Below are positions 47,601 through 59,681 of a stretch of DNA of 64,000 bases, piece by piece. Position numbers and translations under genes: made by a program. The notes beneath the pieces were generated by a model. It saw only the letters and a program-made list of their open reading frames with translations, searched no databases and had not been told where the DNA came from. Where the stretch lies: NCBI RefSeq assembly GCF_001625215.2, contig NC_030381.2, positions 6,287,131 to 6,351,130 of the forward strand, given 5' to 3'. Positions within the stretch are counted from its first letter, which is position 1; each line of letters begins with the position of its first letter. This DNA comes from Daucus carota subsp. sativus. Lineage: Eukaryota > Streptophyta > Magnoliopsida > Apiales > Apiaceae.

Positions 47601-50600
47601 AAGAGTAGTACTTGATGTTATTTCTATGGTTTTTCATTGTAAATTATATCAGGTTGATATAATTTCACCATCTTTATTTAAAGATGAGCCAGTCTTCATT
47701 TAGACATAGTTTAGAAAAAATCTGAGAAACAAGTCTTTGTGTTAAGCAAATAAAAAAAAAATGGAAAATGTCTTTCCACTACCAACAGTAGGAATTCTCG
47801 TATACTTAGAAATTTGAAATGCATCTTAACTCCAATAATATGTAGCAGGGTCCTTACTAATTCCCTTGAGCTTGATTTTTTATGGTAACATACGATTATA
47901 CACATGTTATAACATATGTCAATGCTGTTCGCATCTCAAGAAAAGTTTAATTTTTTTTTTTCTATACATTAGCATCCTACATAAGTTTTACATTAATGCC
48001 TATGGGTGGAATCAACCTGTGCCAAGTCAAATACTGCTCGAAGCTCAGCTCGAAAAAATTCAATAAAGCCAGTAATGTAGACCAAAGCTCTCGATTCAAA
48101 CTCGACCTGTTTTATGTAAGATATATAATATTTATACATATTTATATAGTGACATATTTATTTTTTGACAAAATAAATATGTCACTATATAAATATGTAT
48201 AAATATTATACATATTTATAATATGGAATAAATATATAAACTAAAATCTCATTTAAACCTTACGAGCCGAGTAATTTGATCCTCGAGCTTCGCTCAATAA
48301 TGTATTTAAATAGCTTGAGCATGGATCGGTTATTGTTGAATGTAAATATCTCACTGATAGTTTCACTCATTTACACCCTACTTATGCCGTATGCTACTGT
48401 ATATCTTATCATAGAGCTTTAACATGCGCTTAGTCTTACAGATTTTCTTATAACTGCTACATACTAATATCAAAATGAAAAAGGATGGTGGTTGAATCCT
48501 TAAGGTACTGAAAAATAGTTAATATCTTTGTAATTTAGCATTAATTGATTAAAATTATATGTCATAGTGTGGACTCGTGAAGTTTGTGTTAATGTTACTC
48601 TAACTTAATGGACATCGACAGTCACACTGCTTATTTAAATTGTGTCCTGCAGGTGTACAGTGATTTATATGTTGACTATCTCAAAATGTTCCTATTGAAT
48701 GTTCCTGCAGCTGTGGTTGCATTAGGATTGTAAGTATCTGTGTAACTTAATAGATAATTGCATTTTAGTTGTCTTTAGTCATCTGCAGTCAATCAGTCTA
48801 GATTTTACTGTTTGTTAATTAATGTGGTTACTAGCGTACCAGGCTACCACCTCACTTCTGTGCATATTTTAAGTACCACAGCCGACCCAAATTTGGCGGG
48901 ATGTGCGGTTTGAATTTTATTGATGGGTTCAGTCAGTAAATGATTACGTACCTACTGGAGCTCAACAAATTTCATGAACGCTCCCGTTTTTGGCACAATA
49001 GGATACTGCATTACTGCTGGACAGTGGAAACCTTTTAAAATTCATTATCAGTATTATGAAGTCATCAAATGTGAAATATATCTGGACAACTTGAATAAGT
49101 AAATAAATCATAGTAACAATTAGCAGTTTTGCACAATAATTTATATTGCTGCATCAAAGTAATAACAACAGATTATTACATTTATTTTCATCGAAGTACT
49201 CAGGTCTTTCAAAATTGAAAGAATTCAAGATCCCTCGTTTAAATTCCCTCTGCTTTTCCTTGGGTATGTTCTTAATAATGTGGTGTTTTTGGATTCCTGG
49301 TGATTGAAACCCTTACCAAATCTTTTTAGCAAGTCAATCAACAAAGTCATTTTCATATAATGCTATCTGTATTGCTAGAGGAAGCATTTATCTCCCCAGC
49401 TGAAAGCAGTAGTATTATCTCTCTAAATTTTGCCTTCTGCTTCTCTCACTAGTCTAGATGGCTCTAAATTAAAAAAGAAGTTTCTTCCGTTTTTTATAAC
49501 AATAGTTGGTTCATCACCTCATAATCTTAATACAGAGGTTTGTGATAATTAGTTCGGGTAAGGCTAGTTTTTTTTGTAGATTGAGATGCGTAAAAATGCA
49601 AAGATCTCTGTTCATGTAAAAGTCTTCTGCTCATGCTGATTTCTGTACGGTTAAGAGATTTCAACAGTTCTGTACATTATACAAAGAATTTAATTGGTAT
49701 ATGTTCTGTGACATTTGGAACTCTGCCATTCATTAACTGTTTGTCCTTTTTGTTGACAGATTTTTCTTCTTGGATGATTTGACAGGATTTGAGATCACAT
49801 ATCTATTGGAGGTAGTAGATCTCTCTGAACTGAGATTTAACAAATATTTGTGCTATTACAGTAAGAGCTATGTTAGACTGGAGAATTGATGCAGACCAAT
49901 TTTATGCCAAATTTCACAGTTGGCTCCATGTGAATATGTGATTTAATGAAAAACATGGATCTTTATTTGACAAATAACTAGATAATCAATACAAAAATGC
50001 TATCTTGGCACATCGGCCGCGATCCATTCAAAATATATTGTTAGGTCTGTACATCATTTTTCCTCAGCTCAGTGCCGTTTTTAACTTATAGGCCAATTTC
50101 ATTAGCCTTGAGGATAAAATTTTAACATCAAGAATACAGTATGAACATTATTTTTCATTACAAGTAGGCAAGAAAGGTGGAAAGAGGTTTGTGGGTTTTC
50201 CATTTTTTTTTGAATAACTGTAATATAGTATTGTTCTCGTAATAGGTCACTTACAAATGTTTGTTCAGATCAAGCATGTTAATTTTCAAATATTATATTT
50301 GCTCTTCCTTCATGTGACTAATTCTGTAGTCAAATTTTTTTGTGGAATCATAGTTTCTGATTCATTGAGTTGTGCAGCTTCCAGAGCCATATAGCTTTAT
50401 TTTCACCTGGTTTGCTGCTCTGCCCCTGATATTGTATTTGTCTCAAACATTCACAAACTTCATTATAAAGGACTTTTTGATCTTAAAGGTAAAATCTTTT
50501 CTTGCATTAGTAAGAGGTTTCCGTAAGGCGATTGTTTGTGAATCATACTAACAAAATCCATCATCTTTTAGGGTCCCTGCCCGAATTGTGGTACAGAGAA

Positions 50601-50816
50601 CACATCTTTCTTTGGGACCATCCTTACAATATCTAATGGTGGTTCAAGCAACACCATTAAGTGCACAAAGTGAGTTTTTGCGGCTCATATTGACTTTACG
50701 TTTCACATGTTTATCTCGATGATGATTAAATGATTTTCTTTTCTTCATTCAGCTGTCAAACAGCTTTGGTCTATGATTCAAAAACACGTTTGATAACGCT
50801 ACCAGAAGGAACTTAA
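44690..50816 (+). CDS. PGR5-like thylakoid protein, PGRL1/PGRL2 family (320 aa)
   Basis: Ten exons join in frame: 44690-44882, 45587-45699, 46549-46645, 46732-46832, 47453-47509, 48653-48729, 49760-49811, 50378-50488, 50572-50669 and 50753-50816. The N-terminus is a Ser/Arg-rich chloroplast transit peptide. Then come two acidic helical repeats (YYEGKAIMSNEEFDNLKEEL and YVSGNPILTDEEFDKLKLQL), GPRCSLRSRKVYSD, two membrane spans (about 203-222 and 243-262) and a zinc-ribbon-like tail with CPNCG and CTNCQ. PGRL1 anchors PGR5 for antimycin-A-sensitive cyclic electron flow around photosystem I. The sequence departs enough from PGRL1 that it is more likely the PGRL2-type paralogue (Arabidopsis At5g59400), which affects PGR5 stability. 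The paralogue choice is from memory. Confidence 0.88.
48127..48207 (+). repeat. perfect 38-bp inverted repeat in PGRL intron 5
   Basis: Bases 48127-48164 are exactly complementary to 48170-48207, separated by the 5-base loop TTGAC. The arms start AATATTTATACATATT and contain TAGTGACATATTT. The transcript of the gene would fold this into a 38-bp stem. Flanking CTCGAAGCTCAGCTCG and CTCGAGCTTCGCTC words suggest it is the core of a hAT-type MITE. Confidence 0.8.
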
Positions 50817-51790
50817 GGTGAGGTACTTTTCTCTAATTAATCGATAATTCTTTTTTTATCAACTTCTAAAAATTCAATTAACTCAAAATTTTAAGATGAT
50901 GTAAAAAAAAATTCCCTACGAAACGCCTTGAATTTACTTGACAATATTATAGTTAACTTACATGCCCTATTACAAAGATTTCCTTTTGCATACGCAAGTC
51001 CTCAGTTGATCAATTAGTAACATCTTCAAGGTCTCAATGCAGCGTTGAAATATATGATGGGATGAGCTACGCAAATGGCATGGAGAGTTTTGCAGTACAT
51101 GCATATATAGTAGTAGGAAGAAACATCGGTCCTAAGAGAGGAGAACTCTATCTGGATGTGACAGTTGTGTTGTCTGTTCATAGCACTGTAGTAATGTTTG
51201 TTTGTGATGTACAGGCTTCGTTCCTCTACAAGCATGAATTGTAGTCAATTATGATTTAAACCTTCTATTATACTACACATGTATAAATATCAAGTTGCTA
51301 TCAAATCATTTTACATATCCATTCCTGTCATTTTATTGTAGTATATAATATCAGTTGTCCATAATGCTGCAATTTCATAGGTGACTTGTACATCAGATAT
51401 GCATGTCGCAGATTTTAGTCCCTTTGTATTGTTTCGGACATTCTCTAAATTGAGAATCATGTGGAGGATCTAGAGGTGATCAATGTTTGGTCCTGTTTAA
51501 TGATTAACAAATAACAGGTAAGCATCTCGATAAGGTGCTGAGAGTAAACCAGACATTTGCTTCGGTTGACATTAAATTATTTAATTGAAGATGCATGATT
51601 TGACAAGTTGTATGTAAGATCCTGGAGTTCACAATAGTATAATACCTGCACGCACGTTGTCTTTTCATTGACACAATGTTCTTTTTTCTAACAACTAAGT
51701 GGCACAGGACTAAGTTTATCGCAACATTCTTGAGGTAATATACCACAAGAAAGCATGCAACATATGTTGACTTTGATAAACCAATATACT
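50817..51790. other. 3' UTR of the PGRL gene and spacer
   Basis: Only short chance frames are present. No mobile element was recognised. The right part leads into the expansin promoter. Confidence 0.35.
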
Positions 51791-51799
51791 ATTGATCAT

Positions 51800-51862
51800 C
51801 TTCGTGATTGTCACGAAGGCAATCGATCTCCTTTGGATATTGCAGTCAGATGGATTATATAA
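51800..51862 (+). promoter_or_regulatory. expansin core promoter with inverted repeat
   Basis: CTTCGTGA-TTG-TCACGAAG (51800-51818) is a perfect 8-bp inverted repeat with CACG in each arm. TATATAAG at 51855-51862 is a TATA box 81 bp before the ATG. The inverted repeat lies about 37 bp upstream of it. Confidence 0.55.
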
Positions 51863-51942
51863 GGACTGCATGCACAGGTTCATAAATCATAAGCAATTAG
51901 AGATCAAATAGCAAACAGTTTCTTAAGCTTAACAGTAGAGCC

Positions 51943-53205
51943 ATGGCTTCTTTCATCGCATTCCTGGTGTTTGTTTTAGCAACATTTCTGAGGAAATCCT
52001 TAGCTGTTCAAATATATCGACCCGGGCCATGGTCTCTTGCCCATGCCACGTTTTATGGCGACGAGACTGCATCTGCAACAATGGGTATGAGTGCTATCTC
52101 AATGCATCTGATATTTATTTTCAAGTTGTTGCTTTTGGGAATGCTTGGGATTATGAAGTATATAATCTAGAACATGGAGAGCCGGAAGGATTGGTTCGAA
52201 CCCGTGAATTAGGGTGTCAAAGAATCCTGAAGCTTCCCACTTTTTGACAACTTAAAGTACAAATTTAGATTATTTTTTTAGTTTTTACCTATATGCAACT
52301 ATATTGAAAGTGTTGCATATGCAAATGCAGCAACAGAAGTTACTTGTGTTGCTTTTCGTATCCTGTGGAACCTGCAACACATGCTGTTTCAAACATCTGA
52401 ATATTTTCATTTTTGTAATGTTTCATAATTGGTTAAATTTGCAGGAGGGGCTTGTGGATACGGAAACTTGTTCAACAATGGTTATGGCGTCGATACAGCA
52501 GCACTGAGCTCGACTTTATTCAAGAATGGATATGCATGTGGAACTTGTTATCAGATAAAGTGTGTTAACTCTCCTTGGTGCTACAAAGGGTCACCTTACG
52601 CGACAATTACAGCCACCAACATTTGTCCTCCCAACTGGTCTCAAGACTCCAACAACGGTGGTTGGTGCAATCCACCCCGTACTCACTTCGACATGGCAAA
52701 GCCTGCTTTCATGAAGATTGCTCAATGGAAGGCTGGCATTGTCCCTGTCATGTACCGAAGGTAATTGCATAGACTACAGCTTGTACTTTTTGCATCCAAA
52801 TTTTTACATTTTACCGAATCATCACTAGTGATGTTAAAGATTAATACTTGAATTCTGAAAGTTTGATAAACTAATGTCCATTGATCTTGCAGAGTGCCAT
52901 GTGTCAAAAAAGACGGCCTTCGATTCACGTTTCAAGGGAATGGCTACTGGCTGTTGGTGTATGTGATGAATGTAGCTGGAGGAGGAGATATTGCTAACAT
53001 GTGGGTAAAAGGAAGCAGAACAGGGTGGATCAGCATGAGCCACAACTGGGGAGCTTCCTACCAAGCTTTTGCATCGTTAGGAGGTCAAGCTCTTTCATTC
53101 AAGCTCACTTCCTACACTTCCAGAGAAACTATCATTGCCTGGAATGTTGCGCCTGCAAACTGGAACGTCGGATTAACTTACAAGGCATGGAAAAATTTTC
53201 ATTAA
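51943..53205 (+). CDS. alpha-expansin (256 aa)
   Basis: Three exons, 51943-52084, 52445-52760 and 52893-53205, with the family's usual intron phases, give 257 codons including stop. There is a signal peptide (about 1-22), a domain-1 start [18 protein letters not shown], conserved cysteines ([17 protein letters not shown]), the alpha-type insertion [18 protein letters not shown] with the HFD motif, and domain 2 ([39 protein letters not shown]). The invariant YRRVPC linker is present. Alpha-expansins loosen cell walls at acid pH without hydrolysis, by weakening cellulose-xyloglucan contacts. Sequence flavour suggests the root-hair EXPA7/EXPA18 side of the family, which is uncertain. Confidence 0.95.
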
Positions 53206-54110
53206 TGTGCCCTTTGTCACATTGTTCACTTGTAGATATTTAAGTCTGCAGAATTGCAGTTCCAAGCCTCGAGGCATTTTGTTTTTTGCGCTTCAAGTAT
53301 TCTCTGCCTTTCGTTTATTCAGTTAGTCATGAAAGGGCAGGGCTGTATCTGTATTCTCACTTGAATTTTATCAAGTGTCAAGAAATATTAGTGTTACTAC
53401 TTAACCATCAAAATATGTCACTAGGAAAGTGAGAACTAAAATGGTAAAATGTACGCAGACCTTTTACAATAGTACAAATCCGCTCTCGTACAAATAATAA
53501 GATGAGAAGCAGCATGTAGCTGGAGTGGAGGGACATGTTACCAAACACAATAATATATAATTTTGCCCCACTGCATAGAGGCAGAAACAGATGTTTAAAG
53601 AAGCTTTCTCTTTACTTTGTTCCCTGAGCACGCCTCCCCTTCTTTTGACTCTCAATTTCATCATCAGCCCCATTCTCCAAATCATTTCTCCACCCTTCTA
53701 ACCACCTCTGTAATCTTCACCTCAAGATTATTAGTGAAATTGGATCAAACTTCTTTTGTTATCAATTTATATTGGAAACTTTCTTTTTAAGGATAATATT
53801 ATGGATAATTAGAAATGATGATAAACTAGTTACTAAGCAAAACAAAAGCTTTTTAAAAGTAGTACTCATCTCAGCTTTTACCATGCCAACAAACATAACT
53901 CAGGCCACCAATTTCAGTGCTTGAGGAATTCCACATGGAATGTTATATAAACAAGATTAAAGCTTTACTTTTTCTTTTTTACATGCATTATTCTTGAAAG
54001 CTTCTTTGCATTACAATTAACAATTCTTCTTATAGATCTCCAGCTTTCTCTTCAATCTCCAACCCATCTTTTGCATACAAACTGGCTAGATTAAACTTTC
54101 AATACATCAA
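53206..54110. other. intergenic; promoter of the DUF1191 gene
   Basis: The left part is the expansin 3' UTR. TATATAAA at 53944-53951 lies 160 bp upstream of the next ATG and is a candidate TATA box. No mobile element was recognised. Confidence 0.4.
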
Positions 54111-55049
54111 ATGGGCTGTGTCCTTGTTTTCATTTTCATAGTTCTTGCAATGGTGGCATTGAAACCAATGTCATGTACTACTGAGGCTCAAGTGAGTATC
54201 AAATCGGCTCGACTTCTTGATCTTGTCATTAGAGATTACACATTCCAGTCGTATAGCAACCATATAGGAACAGGTAAGCTGCACAGAATTCATCTTCCAA
54301 CAAACCTCTCAGGCATTAATGTTAACACTATAAGGTTTCGTTGTGGAAGCCTCCGGAGGTATGGTGCAAAATTCAAAGAATTCCACTTAGGTATTGGTAT
54401 TACTGTCTACCCTTGTGCTGAAAGAGTTCTTGTAGTGACACAAAATCTGGGATACAACTGGTCATCTATATACTATGATAACTATGAACTAACAGGTTAT
54501 CAGCTTATTTCTCCTGTATTAGGCCTTCTAGCCTATAACGCGGGTGATGATATGAATTTCAGCACTCCGTATGAGATTGGAATCAAAGCCGGAGAAAGAC
54601 CAATCAAGATAGATTTCAGTAACACTACATGGCTTGTCAACTCCACTGGAGGAACTATACCAATGTGTGCTAACTTCGGACACGATGGAAAGGTAACATT
54701 AAGCCATCAAGTCTCTGATAATGTTTGTGTTTCGATGGGGCATGGTCATTTTGGATTAGTTGTTCAATCTCCCTTAATGCCATCGAGAAAGAAGGTGATT
54801 ACAAGGTGGAAAGTAGTGATTGGAACCGCGGTTGGAGCTGCGATTGGTGCTTCACTCTTGGGATTGCTTCTGATTGCCATGTTTGTGAAGGTGAAGAAGA
54901 AGAAAAGAATGGAAGAAATGGAAAGAAGGGCTTATGAAGAGGAAGCACTACAAGTGTCAATGGTAGGGCATGTGAGAGCCTTTACTGCAACTCCCACTAG
55001 AACAGTTCCTATAATAGAGCATGAATACAGACCTCCTCCTCCTCCATAA
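54111..55049 (+). CDS. DUF1191 membrane protein (312 aa)
   Basis: An intronless frame. It has an N-terminal signal peptide (about 1-24), an extracellular domain with RLLDLVIRDYTFQSY, TGKLHRIHLP, IRFRCGSLRRYGAKFKEFHL, PCAERVLVVTQNLGYNWSS, YQLISPVLGLLAYNA and PMCANFG, four or more N-glycosylation sequons, a single membrane helix (about 233-256, VVIGTAVGAAIGASLLGLLL), a basic KVKKKKR stop-transfer, and a short cytosolic tail ending in six prolines. These match the plant DUF1191 family, which is of unknown function. Type I plasma-membrane topology is inferred. Confidence 0.9.
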   Translation: MGCVLVFIFIVLAMVALKPMSCTTEAQVSIKSARLLDLVIRDYTFQSYSNHIGTGKLHRIHLPTNLSGINVNTIRFRCGSLRRYGAKFKEFHLGIGITVYPCAERVLVVTQNLGYNWSSIYYDNYELTGYQLISPVLGLLAYNAGDDMNFSTPYEIGIKAGERPIKIDFSNTTWLVNSTGGTIPMCANFGHDGKVTLSHQVSDNVCVSMGHGHFGLVVQSPLMPSRKKVITRWKVVIGTAVGAAIGASLLGLLLIAMFVKVKKKKRMEEMERRAYEEEALQVSMVGHVRAFTATPTRTVPIIEHEYRPPPPP

Positions 55050-55737
55050 AAGGTTCATGTCTACAACTTCTACATGTTTCTTGTATAATTGAACAGAGAT
55101 TATATAGATTAAAAGTTAAAACTGAATAGGATGTATAGATGTGCAATGCCTTCTTTTTAGGGTGTTTGTTTGTGTAGTTTTATATCAAAAAAGTAATTAG
55201 GAATGATCTCAAGTCAGATTATGATGTATTGGTATTACATTTTTTGGTCGTGTTAGGATCGAGAGTGATTTTGAGTCGACTCATCTTAAATCAACGAGTC
55301 GACTCATCTTACACCGTTGATTTACTCCAAACATGTTTTTAGTTTTTTAGTGACTATCTCTATTTCAAACATATTTTTAACAAGTAAACTGTGTTTATCT
55401 CTTCCGCTCTAACGGTGTAAGATGGACAAACTTAAAATCACGAAATCATATATAAATGTCGCTAAAAATTTATGAAACATTTATGATCCAGGGCTGATCT
55501 GGTGCCAAACACAGACAAAAAAATTGGCAGAACAATCACCAAACTATTCATCATTTTGTCTGTACATCTAAAAATCAACTTGGGACCAAGAACATGTGAA
55601 ACCCCATCTCATATTTTCTTAACATGATGTCTTGTATGCTAAAGAAAAAGGCTGTTTCTATGTACATTTACAATAATCAATATTCTAAATCACAAATAAC
55701 CAAATGTTTCGTAAAGCATATGAACAAATAATATAGT
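55050..55737. other. convergent intergenic region
   Basis: GAGTCGACTCATCTTA occurs twice (55273-55288 and 55296-55311), and the inverse of CATCTTACACCGTT appears near 55411, giving a small inverted-repeat structure. Otherwise it holds the 3' UTRs of the two convergent genes. Confidence 0.5.
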
Positions 55738-57827
55738 CTATGGTTCTTGAGGCAAGCTCTGAATCGCCTCATCACTGCTCTGCTCAACAGGATTCGAAAG
55801 TTGTCGGGGCCATGGGATTGAACTCATTGGTGGGAAGCAACAACTACAAGCCTCCTCACAGGGCTGTGGTAAATTCCAGTTACTTGATGGGCTCTCTTCA
55901 TTCTGATTGGCTCTGACTCTGAATCCACTAGATGGTGCAGCTGCCTCGATGAGCGGACCCCAGCACTCCACTCTGTTGAACTCTGGAAGGTTTGAGTGAA
56001 AATATACCCAAACCATAGCTTCTTGTAATTCTGGGTAATTGTTTAACAAATTCCCATCTCCGTGGACAAAAGCCCTCAAAACCTGTTTATAGATAAATAG
56101 ATTTATAAATTTTTCTTTTCAATTAATATTGATTGTGGAAAGTAATTTGTAACATATTGTTTAGAAGGAAGGCTAGTGAAAGTACCACAGGGAGCTCTTT
56201 CGAGAAAATGAAAAATCTGAGCCTCGCAAAGAGATCTAACAAGAAATGACCGCCGCTTATGTGACAATGAACATGTAACGACATTTTTCCTTTCACTTTC
56301 TTCCACTCTGCTACCACTTCATCTCTTTGCAGTTTATTGTACCACCCTTGTATCTAAAATTAAAAAAAATAAATAAATTTTCGAGAATTCTCTTTACTAT
56401 AGTATTATGTTCAGGCCATTCAATATGCTTGCATCAAGAAACTATAACTTGACTGATCCATATGCTATTTACTGGAAGTAGTAGTCCCCTGTTTCACTAC
56501 AGAGGACTTCAAATTAAATGCTTAATTCAAAATTCAATCACAATGTAATGTGACGATAGCCTTTATATGAAACACAGGATGAAAATCATGTGAACTAAGC
56601 TTTGTCAGGAAATAAAATTCGATGAATAACTTAAATTTGTTCCATTTTTCGGGTCAAATAATATCACTGCAGTTTAACCTCCGCAAATGAATAGTGTCAG
56701 AACTGGAGAAATTTCTTAATATATCAAGATTGACAATGCCTGTTATGCTTCGACCGTAAGCAAACACTAATTTATCAAGATTATTACTTTACTGATTACT
56801 AATTTACTGAGACTATAATGAATTTTTTTCATTTTATTTTCCAATCTATCCCCTGCTTCCTATACTGCTAAAAACTGGATCTCTCCATAATGTTTCTTAC
56901 TCAATATCTTTAAAAACCTGTCATCGAAACTTTTGAATGTGTCATTTTATTTCAATTCTATCTTCTTGCATCAATCTCTTCCTCCTAGTTTCCTTATTAA
57001 AAGATTATTGACATCACAACCCAAAAGGCGGATGTAGAGGCCGGGGACACATGTTCCCCCCAAAACATTTTTTTCACCGTTCTAAATTTTACAAAATTAT
57101 AGAAGTGTCCCAGAAAATTTGATAATATAGGCCCCTCTAAGATAGATCCGCCCCTGATCAACCCTATCAATTATTTAGACATGAGAATGATTCTCAAAAG
57201 TTCTTTGATACATACCTGAGAATTATTAATGGTCTGAGAAATAGCAAGGGTGAGCTTAGAAGTAATATCACTATGAGTAAGTGTATAAGTTCTTGGAAGA
57301 TTCCCTGGATGCTTCTTTTCATCGACTCCCAGAAAAAGAACCTTGAGCTTTGAAGCTTCAAATATAGCTGGCCCAAACAATCTAGCAACCTGATCAAATC
57401 ATAATAATCATTAGAAAATATATATATATCATTTCTTTAACAAACTCAAACCCATCATGAAAATCAGAATTACAAAACAGCCGCGGCTGAACCTATAAAT
57501 AAATACCACTAATTGTTTCGGATCAAGTGAGGCTTAAAATAATCTTCTTACTATTTTTCAACTAAAATCGAGGATTCAGAAAAATCATTCTACTGAATTT
57601 TGGAATTTAGTCAGTACTACAGTCTCGACTACCCCACTGGTTCCGCCACTACACATCAAATATACACACAAAACAAATCAAAATAAATAACTTACAGGAA
57701 ATAAAGAAGAATATTTCTTGGGTCTTCTGGTAAAGTAATAAACAGAGCTTTGAGATTTCTGAGTAATATTAGGTTTGAACTTAGGAGGGATATGAAGAGA
57801 AAGAGAATTAGCAGTCAAAGTAGCCAT
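55738..57827 (-). CDS. SGR: STAY-GREEN magnesium dechelatase (272 aa)
   Basis: Four exons on the minus strand, 57827-57696, 57389-57216, 56353-56186 and 56082-55738, total 273 codons. There is a plastid transit peptide of about 45 residues, then the SGR domain (ARLFGPAIFEASKLKVLFLG, LPRTYTLTHSDITSKLTLAI, DEVVAEWKKVKGKMSLHVHC, HISGGHFLLDLFARLRFFIF, KELPVVLRAFVHGDGNLLNN, VWVYFHSNLPEFNRVECWGP) and a C-terminal cysteine-rich motif (CEEACSCCFPPMSSIPWP). The enzyme removes Mg from chlorophyll a to give pheophytin a, the first committed step of chlorophyll breakdown, and recruits other catabolic enzymes at light-harvesting complex II. Presence of the cysteine-rich tail places it with SGR/SGR1 (NYE1) rather than SGR-like. 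A hAT-type fragment sits in intron 2. Confidence 0.96.
57022..57156. mobile_element. short hAT-type MITE in STAY-GREEN intron 2
   Basis: The left end CAAAAGGCGGATGTAGAGG and the inverted right end CAGGGGCGGATCTATCTTAG resemble the ends of the hAT element at 33836-34167. The 8-bp flanks are only partly alike (TCACAACC and ATCAACCC). Confidence 0.6.
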
Positions 57828-58532
57828 ATCTCGGAACCTTCTACACACCCTAAAATCCAAACCCTTTTCTCAAATCTCCAAGATTTTAGGAGTTAGTTAC
57901 AACTGAGAAATAAATCTTGTATATGTTGTAATAACAAAAGTATGAACTAGGACATGAAATAAGTGTGTTTAGGTAGGTTAGGACAAGTGATAATTAGGGA
58001 GTGGGCAGAGAAGATTTGGCGGAGAAAGTGTGTTAGAGAGTAGAGAGTTGAGAGTAATGGGTTCCGAATGTATAACGTAGATCATGTCTTGCGTGTGTGT
58101 TGTGTAAGAAAGTTTGAGCATATTAGGGAGGTTGCTTGTCCCGCTAAAGTTGTGTTTGCGTTGACACTACATATTGCTACAGATTTACCACGTATGCACT
58201 TTGAAAACCTGTTTAACCGATTAAACCACCTATTCGACTTTCGTTTACTCAAAGAGTCTAAAAATCAAGGGGGTTAGGTTGAGAATTATAGATTAAAAAT
58301 ATCTGTTTAAATACTACCAACCACATATATATATATATATATTTGGTGTACATGAAGATTGAAGAAAAAAATAAACAATAGTGAAAAATAATATAATAAT
58401 AAAATTAATATATAAAATTAGTATCATGAAGAAAAATGATAGAATAATGAATTTTTATTTCACTAAATTTTATTATGTATAATAATTTTTGAAAGATAAA
58501 TAATTGTATAGAATATCTCACAAAAATTATAA
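57828..58532. other. STAY-GREEN upstream region
   Basis: 5' UTR and promoter of the minus-strand gene. No clear TATA box was found. A 69-codon frame at 58068-58277 looks faintly protein-like but matches nothing I can name. A (TA)n run lies near 58326-58341. Confidence 0.35.
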
Positions 58533-58905
58533 GAGAATCTCCAAGGGACTCTCTAAATGAGCTCTTAACTTTAAATTTAAAGAGCAAAGCAAAAATTAGA
58601 GCTCCAATGGGCTCCTAGAAACTCTTTAAAAATTTAAGAGCTTATCATCTCTCCTCTCTTTTAAAGAGGATGTAAGAGCTCTTAACTTCTTTTTCATGAA
58701 TATAATATTGATTTCCCTCCAACTTTACCTCCAACAATTCTCTCTTTTTACTTTTCTCTCTCATTTATATGAATAAAATATGAATAAGGAGCAAGTATAA
58801 AAATGAGCATTGGAGTTGAAATCTTTTTCGATGTCTTAACTCACTAGGAGCCAAATATTATATTATATTTTGAAGAGTGATTTAAGAGCACCATTGGAGA
58901 TGCTC
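58533..58905. mobile_element. Harbinger-like MITE (373 bp)
   Basis: The left end GAGAATCTCCAAGGGACTCT and the inverted right end GAGCATCTCCAATGGTGCTC are flanked by TAA on both sides (58530-58532 and 58906-58908). AGAGCTC words are repeated inside in both orientations. Confidence 0.8.
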
Positions 58906-58969
58906 TAAAGAAGTGAAAGAGAGTTATAATTTGCAGGGTCTGTCAGAACTACCTCAACCGAATTATGCA

Positions 58970-59255
58970 ATGGTACTCCATTCTTGTATACAACCAATAT
59001 CACTGTCATTACTATTTTGGGATGTCCTCTCACTTCTTTACGTTATTATAAATAGTAAGATTTTCTCATCATTACACCCACTATCTTCTCCTACTATCTC
59101 ATATTTAACAATAAAAACTACTATTTACACCCACTGCTTTCTTCCACTATCTCAAATCTATTATTAAATATTGATAAATCCCACTACTTTACCTACTTTT
59201 CATCTAACTTTGCTCATTTTTTATACATTGTTTTGGTATTCTCTCTTTTTTAGGT
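58970..59255. mobile_element. partial Stowaway of the 25081 subfamily
   Basis: ACTATCTCAAATCTATTATT, ACCTACTTTTCATCTAACTT and TTGTATACAACC occur in the same order as in the Stowaway at 25081-25391. The terminal CTCCCTCCG bases are mutated or lost, so the copy is old. Confidence 0.6.
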
Positions 59256-59681
59256 GAAGAATTATTCTCTCCAACACTTAAAAATGTGTTTTGCGTCTAA
59301 CATAAAAAAATCCAATGGTCAAACTCGGATAATCAGTACAATCGGCTGATGTTTTCATAATATTGTATATGGACTCTGGGTAAATTAATAATTTAAACTT
59401 TATTATTCTTAAAATTTCTTATGTTAAATAATTTGATTTTCTAAAAATTATTTTAAATTTAAAATTATCAGATTTTCTACTTATTTATAAGTTAAATTAT
59501 CCAAACACATAAATAATTTATAAGCAACATCATTCAAACATTTCATCAATTTATGAATTTTAACTATCACTTATAATTCACTTCCCTGATCAACTAACTA
59601 ACTTCTCCTTAATTTGGCCAAATGATCTCAAGAAAATAATAAGAAAAATTTATGTCTTATTTCTATCTTAGAAATTATATA

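Noticed and set aside
58068-58277. 69-codon frame with faint cystatin-like spacing
   Set aside because: No QxVxG-type motif and no Pro-Trp hairpin; similarity is not enough to name it.
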